Of a stretch of 35,754 bases of DNA, positions 8,526 through 16,558 are shown piece after piece. How positions within the stretch are numbered: position 1 is the first letter of the stretch; each line of letters opens with the position of its first letter. The position numbers and the translations under genes are program-made. The notes below the pieces were generated by a model, which was not told the DNA's origin, made no database searches, and was given only the letters and a program-made list of their open reading frames with translations. This stretch comes from an uncultured Lentisphaerota bacterium (GTDB lineage: Bacteria; Verrucomicrobiota; Kiritimatiellia; CAIQIC01): NCBI GenBank assembly GCA_903889245.1, contig CAISWQ010000084.1, forward strand, positions 1-35,754. The letters are read 5' to 3'.

Positions 8526-9722
8526 TCAAACCTTGGGCATCGCGGCGATGGCGGTGCAGAGGTATTCAATGTTTTGCGGCGTGATGCCGGCGACATTGAT
8601 ACGCCCGCCGCCGACGATGTAGATGCTGCGCTCGACGCGGAGCCACGCAACCTGTGCATCGCTCAAGCCGCTGAAGGAGAACATGCCCTTCTGGCGTGCG
8701 ATGAAACTGAAGTCGCCGGGTACGCCATGCTGCTTGAGCGCGTCCACAAACTGGTGGCGGACGCCAGTGATGTGGTGGCGCATGGCGTCGAGTTCACCGA
8801 GCCACTGCTGCTTGAGCTCTGGCGTAGTCAGGATGTGGCTGACGATCAGGCCTCCGTGGGCCGGCGGGTTCGAGTAGTTGACGCGCACGGCGATCTCGAT
8901 GTTGCTGAAGATGGTCGCCGCGGCCTGCGCGTTGGCGGCGATGAGCGTGAGCGCTCCGGTGCGGTCTTGGTAGAGGCCGAAGTTCTTCGAGAAGCTGCTG
9001 GCGATCAGCAGTTCCGGGCAACGCGCGGCGAGCGCGAGCACGCCGGCGCGGTCGGCGTCGAGTCCGTCGCCGTAGCCCTGATAGGCGAAGTCCACGAACG
9101 GCAACCAGCCGCGTTCAGCCGCGATGGCCGCGACCTCCTGCCACTGCGCGGTCGTGAGGTCCACGCCGGTCGGGTTGTGGCAGCAGGCGTGGAGCAAGAC
9201 GACATCGCCAGCGGGAATCTGCTTGAGCGCAGCGAGCAGGGCGGTGTGGTCCAAGCCCTTGGTGGCGGGGTTGTAGTAGGCATATTCCTTGACTGGGAAG
9301 CCGGCGGCGGCGAAGACGCCGCGGTGGTTGGCCCAGGTCGGTTTGCTCAACCAGAGCGTGGCCTGCGGTAGAAATTTGCGGAGAAAATCCGCGCCGACAC
9401 GCAATGCCGCCGTGCCGCCGGGTGTCTGTGCCGTACGCGCGCGGCTAGCCGCAAGCACAGGGTGCTCCGCGCCGAGTACCAGCTCCTGCACGAGCGTGCG
9501 GTAGGTGGGGTCACCGGCGATGGGCATATAGGACTTGCTCTTCGCGCCGGCCAGGAGCGCCGCCTCGGCAGCCTTGACGCTGGCGAGGATCGGGGTGCGT
9601 CCGTTCTCATCCACGAAGACGCCGACGCCGAGGTTGATCTTGTGCGGATGCGGGTCCTGTTTGAAGGCCTCGGATAGGCCGAGGATGGCGTCGGGGGGTG
9701 CGGCAGGGATGTGCTCCAGCAT
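8526..9722 (-). CDS. Aspartate/aromatic amino-acid aminotransferase (class I, AspC/TyrB type)
   Basis: A 398-residue PLP enzyme, almost the same length as E. coli AspC. It shows INLGVGVF at the start, the cofactor-contacting TPGGTAALR (100-108), HNPTGVD with N183, FVDFAYQGYGDG (209-220) and the PLP lysine K246 in SSFSKNFGLY. The family moves amino groups between aspartate or aromatic amino acids and 2-oxoglutarate in the cytoplasm. Motifs do not separate AspC from TyrB, so no symbol is given. The ATG at 9722 has AAGGAG nine bases upstream. It follows the nucleoside diphosphate kinase gene by 27 bases on the same strand, so the two may be cotranscribed. Confidence 0.92.
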   Translation of the reverse strand: MLEHIPAAPPDAILGLSEAFKQDPHPHKINLGVGVFVDENGRTPILASVKAAEAALLAGAKSKSYMPIAGDPTYRTLVQELVLGAEHPVLAASRARTAQTPGGTAALRVGADFLRKFLPQATLWLSKPTWANHRGVFAAAGFPVKEYAYYNPATKGLDHTALLAALKQIPAGDVVLLHACCHNPTGVDLTTAQWQEVAAIAAERGWLPFVDFAYQGYGDGLDADRAGVLALAARCPELLIASSFSKNFGLYQDRTGALTLIAANAQAAATIFSNIEIAVRVNYSNPPAHGGLIVSHILTTPELKQQWLGELDAMRHHITGVRHQFVDALKQHGVPGDFSFIARQKGMFSFSGLSDAQVAWLRVERSIYIVGGGRINVAGITPQNIEYLCTAIAAMPKV

Positions 9723-9749
9723 GGCAAACTCCTTGTCGGTGGCGGATGG

Positions 9750-10913
9750 TCAGGCGTAATAACGCTTCACGATCAGCGAGATGATGTCTTCCTCGGGCTT
9801 GACGATGCCGATTTCGCGCGCGGCGTTCTCCGGCGAATCGGAGGCGTGTGCGGCGTTGACCATCACATCGCGTCCGAACTCGCGGCGGACACTGCCCGGC
9901 TGCGCCTTGCTGGGATCAGTTGGGCCCAGAATGCTGCGAATTTTTTCGACCGCGTTCGTGCCCGCATAGACCAGGGCTAGGCAGCGCTCACGCCCGGGCT
10001 GTTTCTTCTCTGTGGCCGGGCAATGGTTCGGCATCTGGCCGGTCATAAATTGGATAATCTGGAAGAACTGGTTGTCGCCATAGAGCGGGCCGAGACTTTC
10101 CCCCAGTGCGCGCTTGATATCCTCGGGGATCTCCAGACCCAGTTCCGTGTTGAGCGCCTTGGCGGCCTTTTCGGCCACGACACCTTTAAGCTTCTCGCGC
10201 AGCACCGCCTGTACCGGTCCATAGAATTGCTCGGCCTCGGCAACACTCATGCGGTGTACCTTGGCTGCGACGATGCGCAGGCCGGAGCCGGAGAACAGAT
10301 CAATGATGTTGCCCGGCCGTGCGCTGGGGAAACGGAAATTATCCGGCTTGATCAGCACCAGTGTCTTCTGCCTCTGTTCGCCGCTGGTGACATCCACGGC
10401 GGTTTCAATGATGCCGCCATCAGTCGGGGAAAATTTGGCCCAGAGCTGTAGCGCGGTCTTGACCGACTCCGCGCTGGCGCCGATCAGCACGGCCGGCTCG
10501 AAGTAGCTGACCTTGCCGTGTTCGTCGAGCACGTAATCGCCAAAGGTGTCGCGGACCGTCTCGGCCGATTCAAGTCCTGTGCCGATGTGTCCGGTGGCCT
10601 TGATGATCTTCTGTACCGCCTCGTCGCCCTCGAAGAGCAACATCAACACACGGCGGCGCCGGCCGGTGCGTGAGTCGGGTAGATAGGCGCCAAGCACATA
10701 AGCGCTCAACAGTTGCCGTTCAATGAGATCCAGATCCTTGTCCGCACTGATGCAGGCGGCATACTGTTCCACCAACTCGTGGCTTGGGCCGAACATGCGC
10801 GCCCCCACCAGATCAAGACCGGTGCGACTCATCAGGCGGCCGATCACGCCGCCGGTACGCGACTTCGCGATGGTGTACGGATTGATCAAGGCAAAGGCTA
10901 ATTCTTTAGACAT
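9750..10913 (-). CDS. ndk: Nucleoside diphosphate kinase, two fused domains with the first one degenerate
   Basis: A 387-residue protein holding two NDK folds; normal NDK is about 140 residues. The C-terminal copy is intact: LVLIKPDN (185-192), REFGRD (344-349) and NAAHASDS with catalytic His356. It carries an insertion of roughly 60 residues relative to a standard NDK. The N-terminal copy opens with FALINPYT, where the active-site lysine of IKPD is lost. Its RDTFGDYVLDEHGKVSYFEP segment has no NxxH, so it cannot form the phosphohistidine. The active half should exchange gamma-phosphates among NTPs and NDPs; the other half may be structural or regulatory. The ATG at 10913 is chosen for AGGAG five bases before it. 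An upstream in-frame codon would add 15 non-homologous residues. Confidence 0.88.
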   Translation of the reverse strand: MSKELAFALINPYTIAKSRTGGVIGRLMSRTGLDLVGARMFGPSHELVEQYAACISADKDLDLIERQLLSAYVLGAYLPDSRTGRRRRVLMLLFEGDEAVQKIIKATGHIGTGLESAETVRDTFGDYVLDEHGKVSYFEPAVLIGASAESVKTALQLWAKFSPTDGGIIETAVDVTSGEQRQKTLVLIKPDNFRFPSARPGNIIDLFSGSGLRIVAAKVHRMSVAEAEQFYGPVQAVLREKLKGVVAEKAAKALNTELGLEIPEDIKRALGESLGPLYGDNQFFQIIQFMTGQMPNHCPATEKKQPGRERCLALVYAGTNAVEKIRSILGPTDPSKAQPGSVRREFGRDVMVNAAHASDSPENAAREIGIVKPEEDIISLIVKRYYA

Positions 10914-10938
10914 GGGTGCTCCTGAATTTCGCGGCCGG

Positions 10939-10967
10939 ACAATAGGGCCAGATGGCACCTAAATCAA
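10939..10967 (-). promoter_or_regulatory. Predicted sigma70-like promoter of ndk
   Basis: On the minus strand TTGATT (10967-10962), a 17-base spacer and TATTGT (10944-10939) each match consensus at four of six positions. Transcription would start near 10932, giving a leader of about 19 bases with the AGGAG ribosome binding site. Confidence 0.45.
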
Positions 10968-11043
10968 GGCATGAGTTGCTGTCTGCCGGAGGTGCTTCGT
11001 ATTATGAGGCTGGTGCGTGGGGCGGTGCTGTTTGGAAAGTGTA

Positions 11044-11063
11044 AGCCCCGCAGGGGCGGGGCT
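11044..11063 (-). terminator. Possible terminator after metK
   Basis: A perfect 8-bp GC-rich stem (AGCCCCGC / GCGGGGCT) with a four-base loop lies 27 bases after the metK stop. On the minus strand it is followed by TTACACTTTCC, a weak U tract. The rest of 10914-11089 shows only the ndk promoter. Confidence 0.45.
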
Positions 11064-11089
11064 GGCGCAGAGTGGCTGGTGTGCGCGCA

Positions 11090-12292
11090 TCACATGATGG
11101 CGAGCAGGGCATCCACTTTGCTGGTCTGCTCCCAGGTGAAGACGTCGAGGTCCTCGGTGCGGCCGAAGTGGCCGTAGGAGCTGGTGTGCTGGTAGATCGG
11201 GCGCAGGAGGTTGAGTTGCGCGATGATCTCCGCGGGCTTGAGGCCGAAGACGCACTGGACGGCCCGCGCGATCTTTTCGTCAGAGGCGATGCCGGTGCCG
11301 AAGGTCTCGACGAGAACGCTGACGGGGTGGGGGTGGCCGATGGCGTAGGCGACCTGCACCTCGCAACGGCGCGCGAGCTTGGCGGCGACGATGTTCTTGG
11401 CGATCCAGCGGCACATATAGGCGGCGCTGCGGTCCACCTTGCTCGGATCCTTGCCGGAGAACGCGCCGCCGCCGTGGCGGCCCATGCCGCCGTAGGTATC
11501 CACGATGATCTTGCGGCCGGTGAGTCCGCTATCGCCGGAGGGGCCGCCGACGACGAAGCGGCCGGTGGGGTTGATCAGGTATTCGGTCTTGGCGGTGAGC
11601 AGCTTTTTGGGAATGACCTTCTTGATGATCTGCTCGATGCAAAACTTCTCGATGGTCTTGTGCGCCACGTCGGCGGCGTGCTGGGTGGAGATGACGACGT
11701 TGGTGACGGCGACGGGGCGGCCGCCTTCGTAGGCGACGGAAACCTGGCTCTTGGCGTCGGGACGGAGCCACGCGATCTTGCCGGTCTTGCGGATGCGGGT
11801 GAGCTCGCGGCCGAGGCGGTGCGCGAACATGATTGGCGCGGGCATCAGCTCGGGCGTCTCGTCGCAGGCGTAGCCGAACATCAGGCCCTGGTCGCCGGCG
11901 CCCTGCTCGGCGGTCTTCTTGCCCTTGGCCTTCTTGGCGTCCACGCCCTGCGAGATATCGGGCGACTGGGTGGTGAGCAGGTTGTTGATGAAGACGCGGT
12001 CGGCGTGGAAGAGGTCGTCGTTGTGGGTATAGCCGATGTCGCGGATGGCTTCGCGGACGATGGAGCTGACGTTGACGACGCTATCCATCGGGCGCTGGCC
12101 GATGGCGGGGATGGTGATCTCGCCGCCGACGACGACGACGTTGGTTTTGGCGAAGGTTTCGCAGGCGACGCGGCTGCGGCGGTCAATCGCGAGGCAGGCG
12201 TCGAGGACGGCGTCGGAAATCCGGTCGCAGACCTTGTCGGGATGGCCTTCGCCAACGGACTCGGAGGTGAAAATGTACGAGCGTGTATTCAT
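11090..12292 (-). CDS. metK: S-adenosylmethionine synthetase
   Basis: A 400-residue cytoplasmic enzyme that makes S-adenosylmethionine from methionine and ATP. Signatures are [13 protein letters not shown] (8-20, with His17), the hexapeptide region [12 protein letters not shown] and the phosphate-binding GGGAFSGKD. Length is close to the usual 385-400. The ATG at 12292 is preceded by AAAGGGA at good spacing. An in-frame codon 33 bases further up would add residues with no homology. It follows ptsI by 42 bases, too short for a SAM riboswitch, so it appears to be cotranscribed with ptsH-ptsI. Confidence 0.97.
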   Translation of the reverse strand: MNTRSYIFTSESVGEGHPDKVCDRISDAVLDACLAIDRRSRVACETFAKTNVVVVGGEITIPAIGQRPMDSVVNVSSIVREAIRDIGYTHNDDLFHADRVFINNLLTTQSPDISQGVDAKKAKGKKTAEQGAGDQGLMFGYACDETPELMPAPIMFAHRLGRELTRIRKTGKIAWLRPDAKSQVSVAYEGGRPVAVTNVVISTQHAADVAHKTIEKFCIEQIIKKVIPKKLLTAKTEYLINPTGRFVVGGPSGDSGLTGRKIIVDTYGGMGRHGGGAFSGKDPSKVDRSAAYMCRWIAKNIVAAKLARRCEVQVAYAIGHPHPVSVLVETFGTGIASDEKIARAVQCVFGLKPAEIIAQLNLLRPIYQHTSSYGHFGRTEDLDVFTWEQTSKVDALLAIM

Positions 12293-12334
12293 AGTATTGT
12301 CCCTTTCTGAAAAAGCGCGGCACACTGTAGCGGG

Positions 12335-14113
12335 TTATTCGACCAATTCAAGGATTTCCGGAGCGATCTGGGCGAGCAAGGTATGGCAGTTGTGCAGGAC
12401 CTCGTCGGCGGAGCCGGAGCGTAGCGCGGCCTGACCGAGTTCCTCGGCCTGGGAGTAGCGCAGGCTGCGGATGACGTCCTTGACCAGCGGGACGCCGGGC
12501 GCGTTGACGCTCAACTCATCCACGCCCAGCCCGACGAGCAGCGGCACGAGCATGGGGTTGGCGGCCATCTCGCCGCAGACGCCGGTCCAGATGCCGTGGT
12601 CGTGGCTGACATCAATCGTGTGCTTGATGAGCTTGATGATCGCCGGGTGCGTCGGCTCGTAGAGGTCGGTGACGAGCTCGTTGACGCGGTCCACGGCGAG
12701 CGTGTACTGGACGAGGTCGTTGGTGCCGATGCTGAAGAAGCGGACGTGCGGCGCGATCAGGTCGGCGGTCAGCGCGGCGGAGGGGACTTCGATCATGACG
12801 CCGACCTCGATGTTTTCATCGTAGGGTTCGCCGCGGGCGGTCAGCTCGTTCTTGGCCTCGGCCAGCAGGCGGTTGGCCTCGATGACTTCCTTCACGTTGC
12901 TGATCATGGGATACATGATCTTCACGTTTTTCAAGGTGCTGGCGCGGAGGATGGCGCGGAGCTGCATCTTGAAGAACTCCGGCTGGGCGAGGCAGAAGCG
13001 GATGGCCCGCCAGCCCATGAACGGGTTGACCTGCTGCGGCATCTTGAGGTGGCTGATAAACTTGTCGCCGCCGATATCCATCGTGCGGATGATGGTGGTG
13101 GCCGGGGCGACGCGGCGCGCTACCTGGAGATAGGCCTCGGTCTGCTCGTCCTCGGAAGGGACGTTGTTCAGAAACAGAAACTCGGTGCGGAAGAGGCCGA
13201 TGCCGTCGGCGCCGTTGAGGACGGCCGTATCGGCGTCGGCGGGCAGTTCGATGTTGGCGGCCAGCGGGAGGTTGTAGCCATCGCGTGTCATCGCGGCTTG
13301 GTCGCGCAGTTCGCCGAGGCGGAGGCGGATGGCGGCGTGCGCCTTGCGCTTGCGCTCATAGCGCTCGATGCGTTCGGCGACGGGCCGCACAAAGACCAGG
13401 CCGTGCTGGCCATCCACGAGCACGGGGTCGCCGGCGGTGACCCGCAGGCTGACATCGTGCATGCCGACGACCGCCGGGATGCCGAGCGCGCGGGCCATGA
13501 TAGCGGTGTGGCTGGTCGGGCTGCCGAGGTCGGTGGCAAAGGCGAGCACCTTGCTCTTGTTGAGGCCGGCGGTCTCCGTCGGCGAAAGGTCGTGCGCGAT
13601 GATGATGCAGGGCTCGGCCAGCTCCGACAGGGCGGAACTGCTGCGGCCCGCCAGGTTGTGCAGGAGGCGGCGCGCGATGTCGCGCACGTCCACCGCGCGC
13701 TCGCTCAAGTATTCGTCCTGCAGGTCGTGCAGCGCCTGCGCGTAGCGGTTGGTGACCTCATGCAGGACATACTCGATATTCTTGAGTTCGTGCTGGAGCA
13801 TCCGCACGATTTCGTCGTAGATGGCGCGGTCCTCCAGCATCAGCAGGTGCGCCTCGAAAATCTCCGCGCTCTCCTTGCCGAGGCTCTCGGTCATGCGGTG
13901 CTGCAGGTCACGAATCTGCTGGCGGGTGGCGACCAGCGCCTGCTCGTAGCGCTGCAACTCGTGCGGCACATCCGCTGGTCTGATGTCGCGGACGACGACC
14001 GACTCGTCCTCGGGCGCGAGCACAAAGGCTGGCCCGCTGATGATGCCGGGCGAGACACCGACGCCTTTGAGTTCCAGTTCGGCAGCGGCGGCGTTGGAGG
14101 GCTGGGGGTCCAC
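12335..14113 (-). CDS. ptsI: PTS enzyme I (phosphoenolpyruvate-protein phosphotransferase)
   Basis: A 592-residue cytoplasmic protein that moves phosphate from PEP to HPr. It has the phosphohistidine segment DLGSPTSHTAIMARA with His202, LFRTEFLFLN and IRTMDIGGDK of the PEP-binding barrel, and the catalytic cysteine near residue 513 in GVCGEMAANP. E. coli enzyme I has 575 residues. The start is GTG at 14113, directly after the HPr stop (TGAGTG), with GAGG close upstream. No enzyme II component is encoded in this window, so this pair could serve a regulatory PTS or sugar uptake genes elsewhere. Confidence 0.96.
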   Translation of the reverse strand: MDPQPSNAAAAELELKGVGVSPGIISGPAFVLAPEDESVVVRDIRPADVPHELQRYEQALVATRQQIRDLQHRMTESLGKESAEIFEAHLLMLEDRAIYDEIVRMLQHELKNIEYVLHEVTNRYAQALHDLQDEYLSERAVDVRDIARRLLHNLAGRSSSALSELAEPCIIIAHDLSPTETAGLNKSKVLAFATDLGSPTSHTAIMARALGIPAVVGMHDVSLRVTAGDPVLVDGQHGLVFVRPVAERIERYERKRKAHAAIRLRLGELRDQAAMTRDGYNLPLAANIELPADADTAVLNGADGIGLFRTEFLFLNNVPSEDEQTEAYLQVARRVAPATTIIRTMDIGGDKFISHLKMPQQVNPFMGWRAIRFCLAQPEFFKMQLRAILRASTLKNVKIMYPMISNVKEVIEANRLLAEAKNELTARGEPYDENIEVGVMIEVPSAALTADLIAPHVRFFSIGTNDLVQYTLAVDRVNELVTDLYEPTHPAIIKLIKHTIDVSHDHGIWTGVCGEMAANPMLVPLLVGLGVDELSVNAPGVPLVKDVIRSLRYSQAEELGQAALRSGSADEVLHNCHTLLAQIAPEILELVE

Positions 14114-14419
14114 TCAATCCTCGAAGAATTTCTGCTGGATCAGGTCCTCGATGGCGTCGAGCGCCTCGCTGGCGTCCGGTCCCGTGGCGGTGACCTGCAG
14201 GATCGCGCCTTGATACCCCTCGATGGTCATCAGGCCGATGATGCTCTTGCCGGAGACCCGCTGGCCGTCCTTTTCCACGGAGATGTCGCTTTGGAAGCGG
14301 TTGGCGGTCTTGACAAACAGGGCGGCCGGCCGGGCATGAATCCCGAACCGGTTCTGGATCGTCAGGGCGCGCGTCAGTGGCGCAATCCCTTCTTTGACCT
14401 CTGATATGCTTGTGCTCAC
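14114..14419 (-). CDS. ptsH: Phosphocarrier protein HPr
   Basis: A 101-residue HPr with an extra N-terminal stretch of about 14 residues. The active histidine is His28 in FGIHARPAALFV. The regulatory serine equivalent to Ser46 is kept as Ser59 in GKSIIGLM, so HPr kinase control is possible; no hprK is in the window. The start is GTG at 14419, the only credible initiator in frame before the conserved domain. The ribosome binding site is a weak GGGCGGG. First gene of ptsH-ptsI-metK. Confidence 0.93.
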   Translation of the reverse strand: MSTSISEVKEGIAPLTRALTIQNRFGIHARPAALFVKTANRFQSDISVEKDGQRVSGKSIIGLMTIEGYQGAILQVTATGPDASEALDAIEDLIQQKFFED

Positions 14420-14448
14420 AACCCGCCCCGCGGTCTTTCCGCGACCGC

Positions 14449-14477
14449 AGCATAGTCCGCGCGCGCGACTTCGGCAA
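14449..14477 (-). promoter_or_regulatory. Predicted promoter of ptsH-ptsI-metK
   Basis: On the minus strand TTGCCG (14477-14472), a 17-base spacer and TATGCT (14454-14449) each match consensus at four of six positions. An inverted repeat GCGGTC-N7-GACCGC (14430-14448) covers the predicted start site and could be an operator. Confidence 0.4.
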
Positions 14478-14478
14478 G

Positions 14479-14508
14479 CAACAATCTCGGCGGCAACAGT
14501 CTCGGCGG
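14479..14508. repeat. Tandem direct repeat, 2 x 15 bp
   Basis: CAACAATCTCGGCGG (14479-14493) and CAACAGTCTCGGCGG (14494-14508) lie head to tail with one mismatch. They abut the predicted -35 box of the ptsH promoter on its upstream side, a position typical of activator sites. The regulator is unknown. Confidence 0.5.
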
Positions 14509-14526
14509 CCCGGCGGGCGCGGCTTT

Positions 14527-14542
14527 TTTCCGCTTGCGGAAA
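14527..14542. promoter_or_regulatory. Palindrome upstream of marR, candidate operator
   Basis: TTTCCGCTTGCGGAAA is a perfect 7+7 inverted repeat with a two-base centre, 51 bases before the marR ATG and within the divergent marR/ptsH region. MarR dimers bind palindromes of this size, usually near their own promoter. A second, smaller inverted repeat (TTCG-N5-CGAA at 14576-14588) lies just before the marR start. Confidence 0.4.
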
Positions 14543-14593
14543 TCCGCAGGGTGGCTATCCTCCGCGCGAAGATATTTCGTAACTCGAACTAAT

Positions 14594-15073
14594 ATGCCGG
14601 TCCCCCGTCCAGTCTTGCAACGGTTCGCCGCGCGGCTCGTCGCCCTGCTGCCGCGGCTCTCGCGCGGCATCACCCAGCGCGATCTGGAGACCATCGGCGC
14701 GCTGACCCTGCCGCAGATGTGGGCGCTGGAACACCTGCTCGATCACGGCCCCTGCACCATGTGCACCCTGGCGGCTGAAATGCGCCTGCAAGGCTCGACG
14801 GCGACCGGGCTGGTGGACCAGCTTGAACGCTGCGGGCTGGTGGCGCGGAGTCGCGGCCGCGAGGACCGGCGCGTGGTGCGCGTGGCGCTGACGGCGCGCG
14901 GCCGGCAGCGCCTGGAGAAAGTCCGCCGCCAACGGCGCGCCTCCTTGATGCAGGGTTTCGAGAAGCATTCGGCGGCGGAACGCGCCAATTTTTTGAAATC
15001 CGTGGAGAAACTGGTGCTGGAATTTGCCAAACAGGCGCAGCCCTCCGCGGCCGGCAGGAAAGACACCCTATGA
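14594..15073 (+). CDS. MarR-family transcriptional regulator
   Basis: A 159-residue winged-helix protein. The DNA-binding part runs from LTLPQMWALEHL through MCTLAAEMRL and TATGLVDQLERCGLV, to the wing RSRGREDRRVVRVALTARG. MarR proteins usually repress efflux genes and release DNA on binding a small molecule. It is the first gene of an operon with tolC-, MFP- and RND-type pump genes, and its stop overlaps the next ATG (ATGA). This strongly suggests that it controls the pump. The ATG at 14594 begins MPVPRPVLQRF; no good Shine-Dalgarno precedes it, and an upstream in-frame ATG at 14534 would add 20 residues. Confidence 0.88.
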   Translation: MPVPRPVLQRFAARLVALLPRLSRGITQRDLETIGALTLPQMWALEHLLDHGPCTMCTLAAEMRLQGSTATGLVDQLERCGLVARSRGREDRRVVRVALTARGRQRLEKVRRQRRASLMQGFEKHSAAERANFLKSVEKLVLEFAKQAQPSAAGRKDTL

Positions 15074-16500
15074 AATCCGCCTTCCTCTGTTTGCCTTTGG
15101 CGGCCCTCCTGGCGGGCTGCGTCTCGGCGCCCGCGCCGGACTCGGTTGCCAAGCCCTGGAAGCCGCCACAACACGCGCAACCCGCGCCGCAGACCTGGCA
15201 GGAACTGCGCGCGCGCAAGCCCGACCTCTCCCGGCCGCTGACGCTGGCGGAACTCGCCGACCTCGCGCTCCAGAACAATCCCGCCAGCCGCCTGGCTTGG
15301 CACAACGCGCGGGTCGCGGCGGCGCAGGTCGAGCAGGCGCGCGGCTACTTCATGCCCTCGCTGACCGCCGCCGCCGGCATCACGCGCCAGAAGGTGGAGT
15401 CCACGGTGGCGCAGCTCGATCAGAACTACCTGAACTATCAGCCCGGCCTGCAGCTCAACTACCTGATCTTCAACTTCGGCGGTGGCCGCGAGGCAGCGGT
15501 GGAACAGGCCCTGCAAACGGTCTATGCGGCGAACTACGCGTTCAACAGCTCGTTGCAGGGCATCCTGCTCAACGTGCAAAACGCCTACTTCGGGGTCGTC
15601 AGCGCGCAGGCCGGCATCCTCGCGGCGCAGGCGCAGCTCAAGGACACCCGGACCGCGCTCGAGGCCGCGCAAATCCGGCGCGACCACGGCGTCGGCCGCG
15701 AGCTGGATGTGTTGCAAGCGCAGGCCGCGGTGGACCAGTCCGCGTTTCAGCTCGCCGGCGCCGAGGGCGCGGAAAAGAACGCGCAGGCCGCGCTGACGCA
15801 GGCGCTCGGCCTGCCGGCCGATGTCGCGGTCATGGTCGCCACGCCGACCCAGACGCTGCCGGCGGCGGTGGAGGCGGCGCAGTTGACCCGGCTGATTGAT
15901 GCCGCGCTCGCGCGCCGGCCGGACATCGCCGCGCTGCGCGCCCGCCTCAAGGCCAGCGAGTCCGCGATCAAGGTCGCCGGCGCGCCGAACTGGCCGTCGC
16001 TTTACCTGACCGCCCACGGCGCGCGCAACTTCAACACCATCTGGACTGGCGACTTCGTGGCCGAGCGCGACTGGAACTACGGCGCGGGCGTGAATCTGCA
16101 ATGGACGTTCTTCGATGGCTTGCAGACGATCAACGCCCGGCGCGCGGCCGAGGCGCAGGCTGCCGCAGTCCGCGACCAGGTACAGCAGGCGGAACTCGCC
16201 GCCAGCGCCGCGGTGTGGAGCGGCCACCAGAACTACCAGACCGCGCTGAAGAAATTCGCCGCGAGCGAAGCGCTGCTCAAGAGCGCGCAGGCCGCCTACG
16301 ACCTCGCGCTCGATAGCTACAAGGCCGGCCTGATGAGCATCCTCGACCTGCTGACCGCGGAAACGCAACTCGCCCTGGCGCGCAGCCAGCATATCGGCGC
16401 GCGGCAGGACGCCTTCACGGCGCTGGCCAACCTCGCGTTTGCCAGCGGCACGCTCGACAAGGAAAACCTGGATGTGCCGCAGGCGGATGGAAAGCCGTGA
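15070..16500 (+). CDS. Outer-membrane efflux lipoprotein (TolC/OprM-NodT type)
   Basis: A 476-residue outer-membrane channel subunit. It has a signal peptide with lipobox LLAGC (Cys17). Two repeated TolC-type coiled-coil/beta-barrel halves follow (LNYLIFNFGGGREAAVEQ in the first, LQWTFFDGLQTINARRAAEA in the second). The second half ends with LDSYKAGLMSILDLLTAE, the usual closing signature of the family. It should trimerise and connect the RND pump to the outside. It overlaps marR by 4 bases and lies 58 bases before the adaptor gene. Confidence 0.93.
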   Translation: MKSAFLCLPLAALLAGCVSAPAPDSVAKPWKPPQHAQPAPQTWQELRARKPDLSRPLTLAELADLALQNNPASRLAWHNARVAAAQVEQARGYFMPSLTAAAGITRQKVESTVAQLDQNYLNYQPGLQLNYLIFNFGGGREAAVEQALQTVYAANYAFNSSLQGILLNVQNAYFGVVSAQAGILAAQAQLKDTRTALEAAQIRRDHGVGRELDVLQAQAAVDQSAFQLAGAEGAEKNAQAALTQALGLPADVAVMVATPTQTLPAAVEAAQLTRLIDAALARRPDIAALRARLKASESAIKVAGAPNWPSLYLTAHGARNFNTIWTGDFVAERDWNYGAGVNLQWTFFDGLQTINARRAAEAQAAAVRDQVQQAELAASAAVWSGHQNYQTALKKFAASEALLKSAQAAYDLALDSYKAGLMSILDLLTAETQLALARSQHIGARQDAFTALANLAFASGTLDKENLDVPQADGKP

Positions 16501-16506
16501 CCCAGC

Positions 16507-16548
16507 GAACAACGAACAACGAACATCCAACATCGAACATCGAACGAC
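16507..16548. repeat. Heptamer tandem repeat, 6 units
   Basis: Six exact seven-base steps: GAACAAC, GAACAAC, GAACATC, CAACATC, GAACATC, GAACGAC. They fill the gap between the tolC-type and adaptor genes and stop one base before the adaptor's GGAG ribosome binding site. They share the seven-base period, but not the sequence, of the repeats at 20993-21129 and 26759-27206. Confidence 0.8.
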
Positions 16549-16558
16549 GGAGATGAGT

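Noticed and set aside
11072-12310. A 412-codon open frame on the plus strand
   Set aside because: It lies wholly opposite metK. It is Ala/Gly/Asp/Val-rich with no family features.
12293-12334. SAM riboswitch before metK
   Set aside because: Only 42 bases separate ptsI from metK, too few for any SAM riboswitch class, and no conserved pairing is seen.
12596-14404. A 602-codon open frame on the plus strand
   Set aside because: It lies opposite ptsI and ptsH, whose motifs are complete. The composition is that of an antisense shadow.
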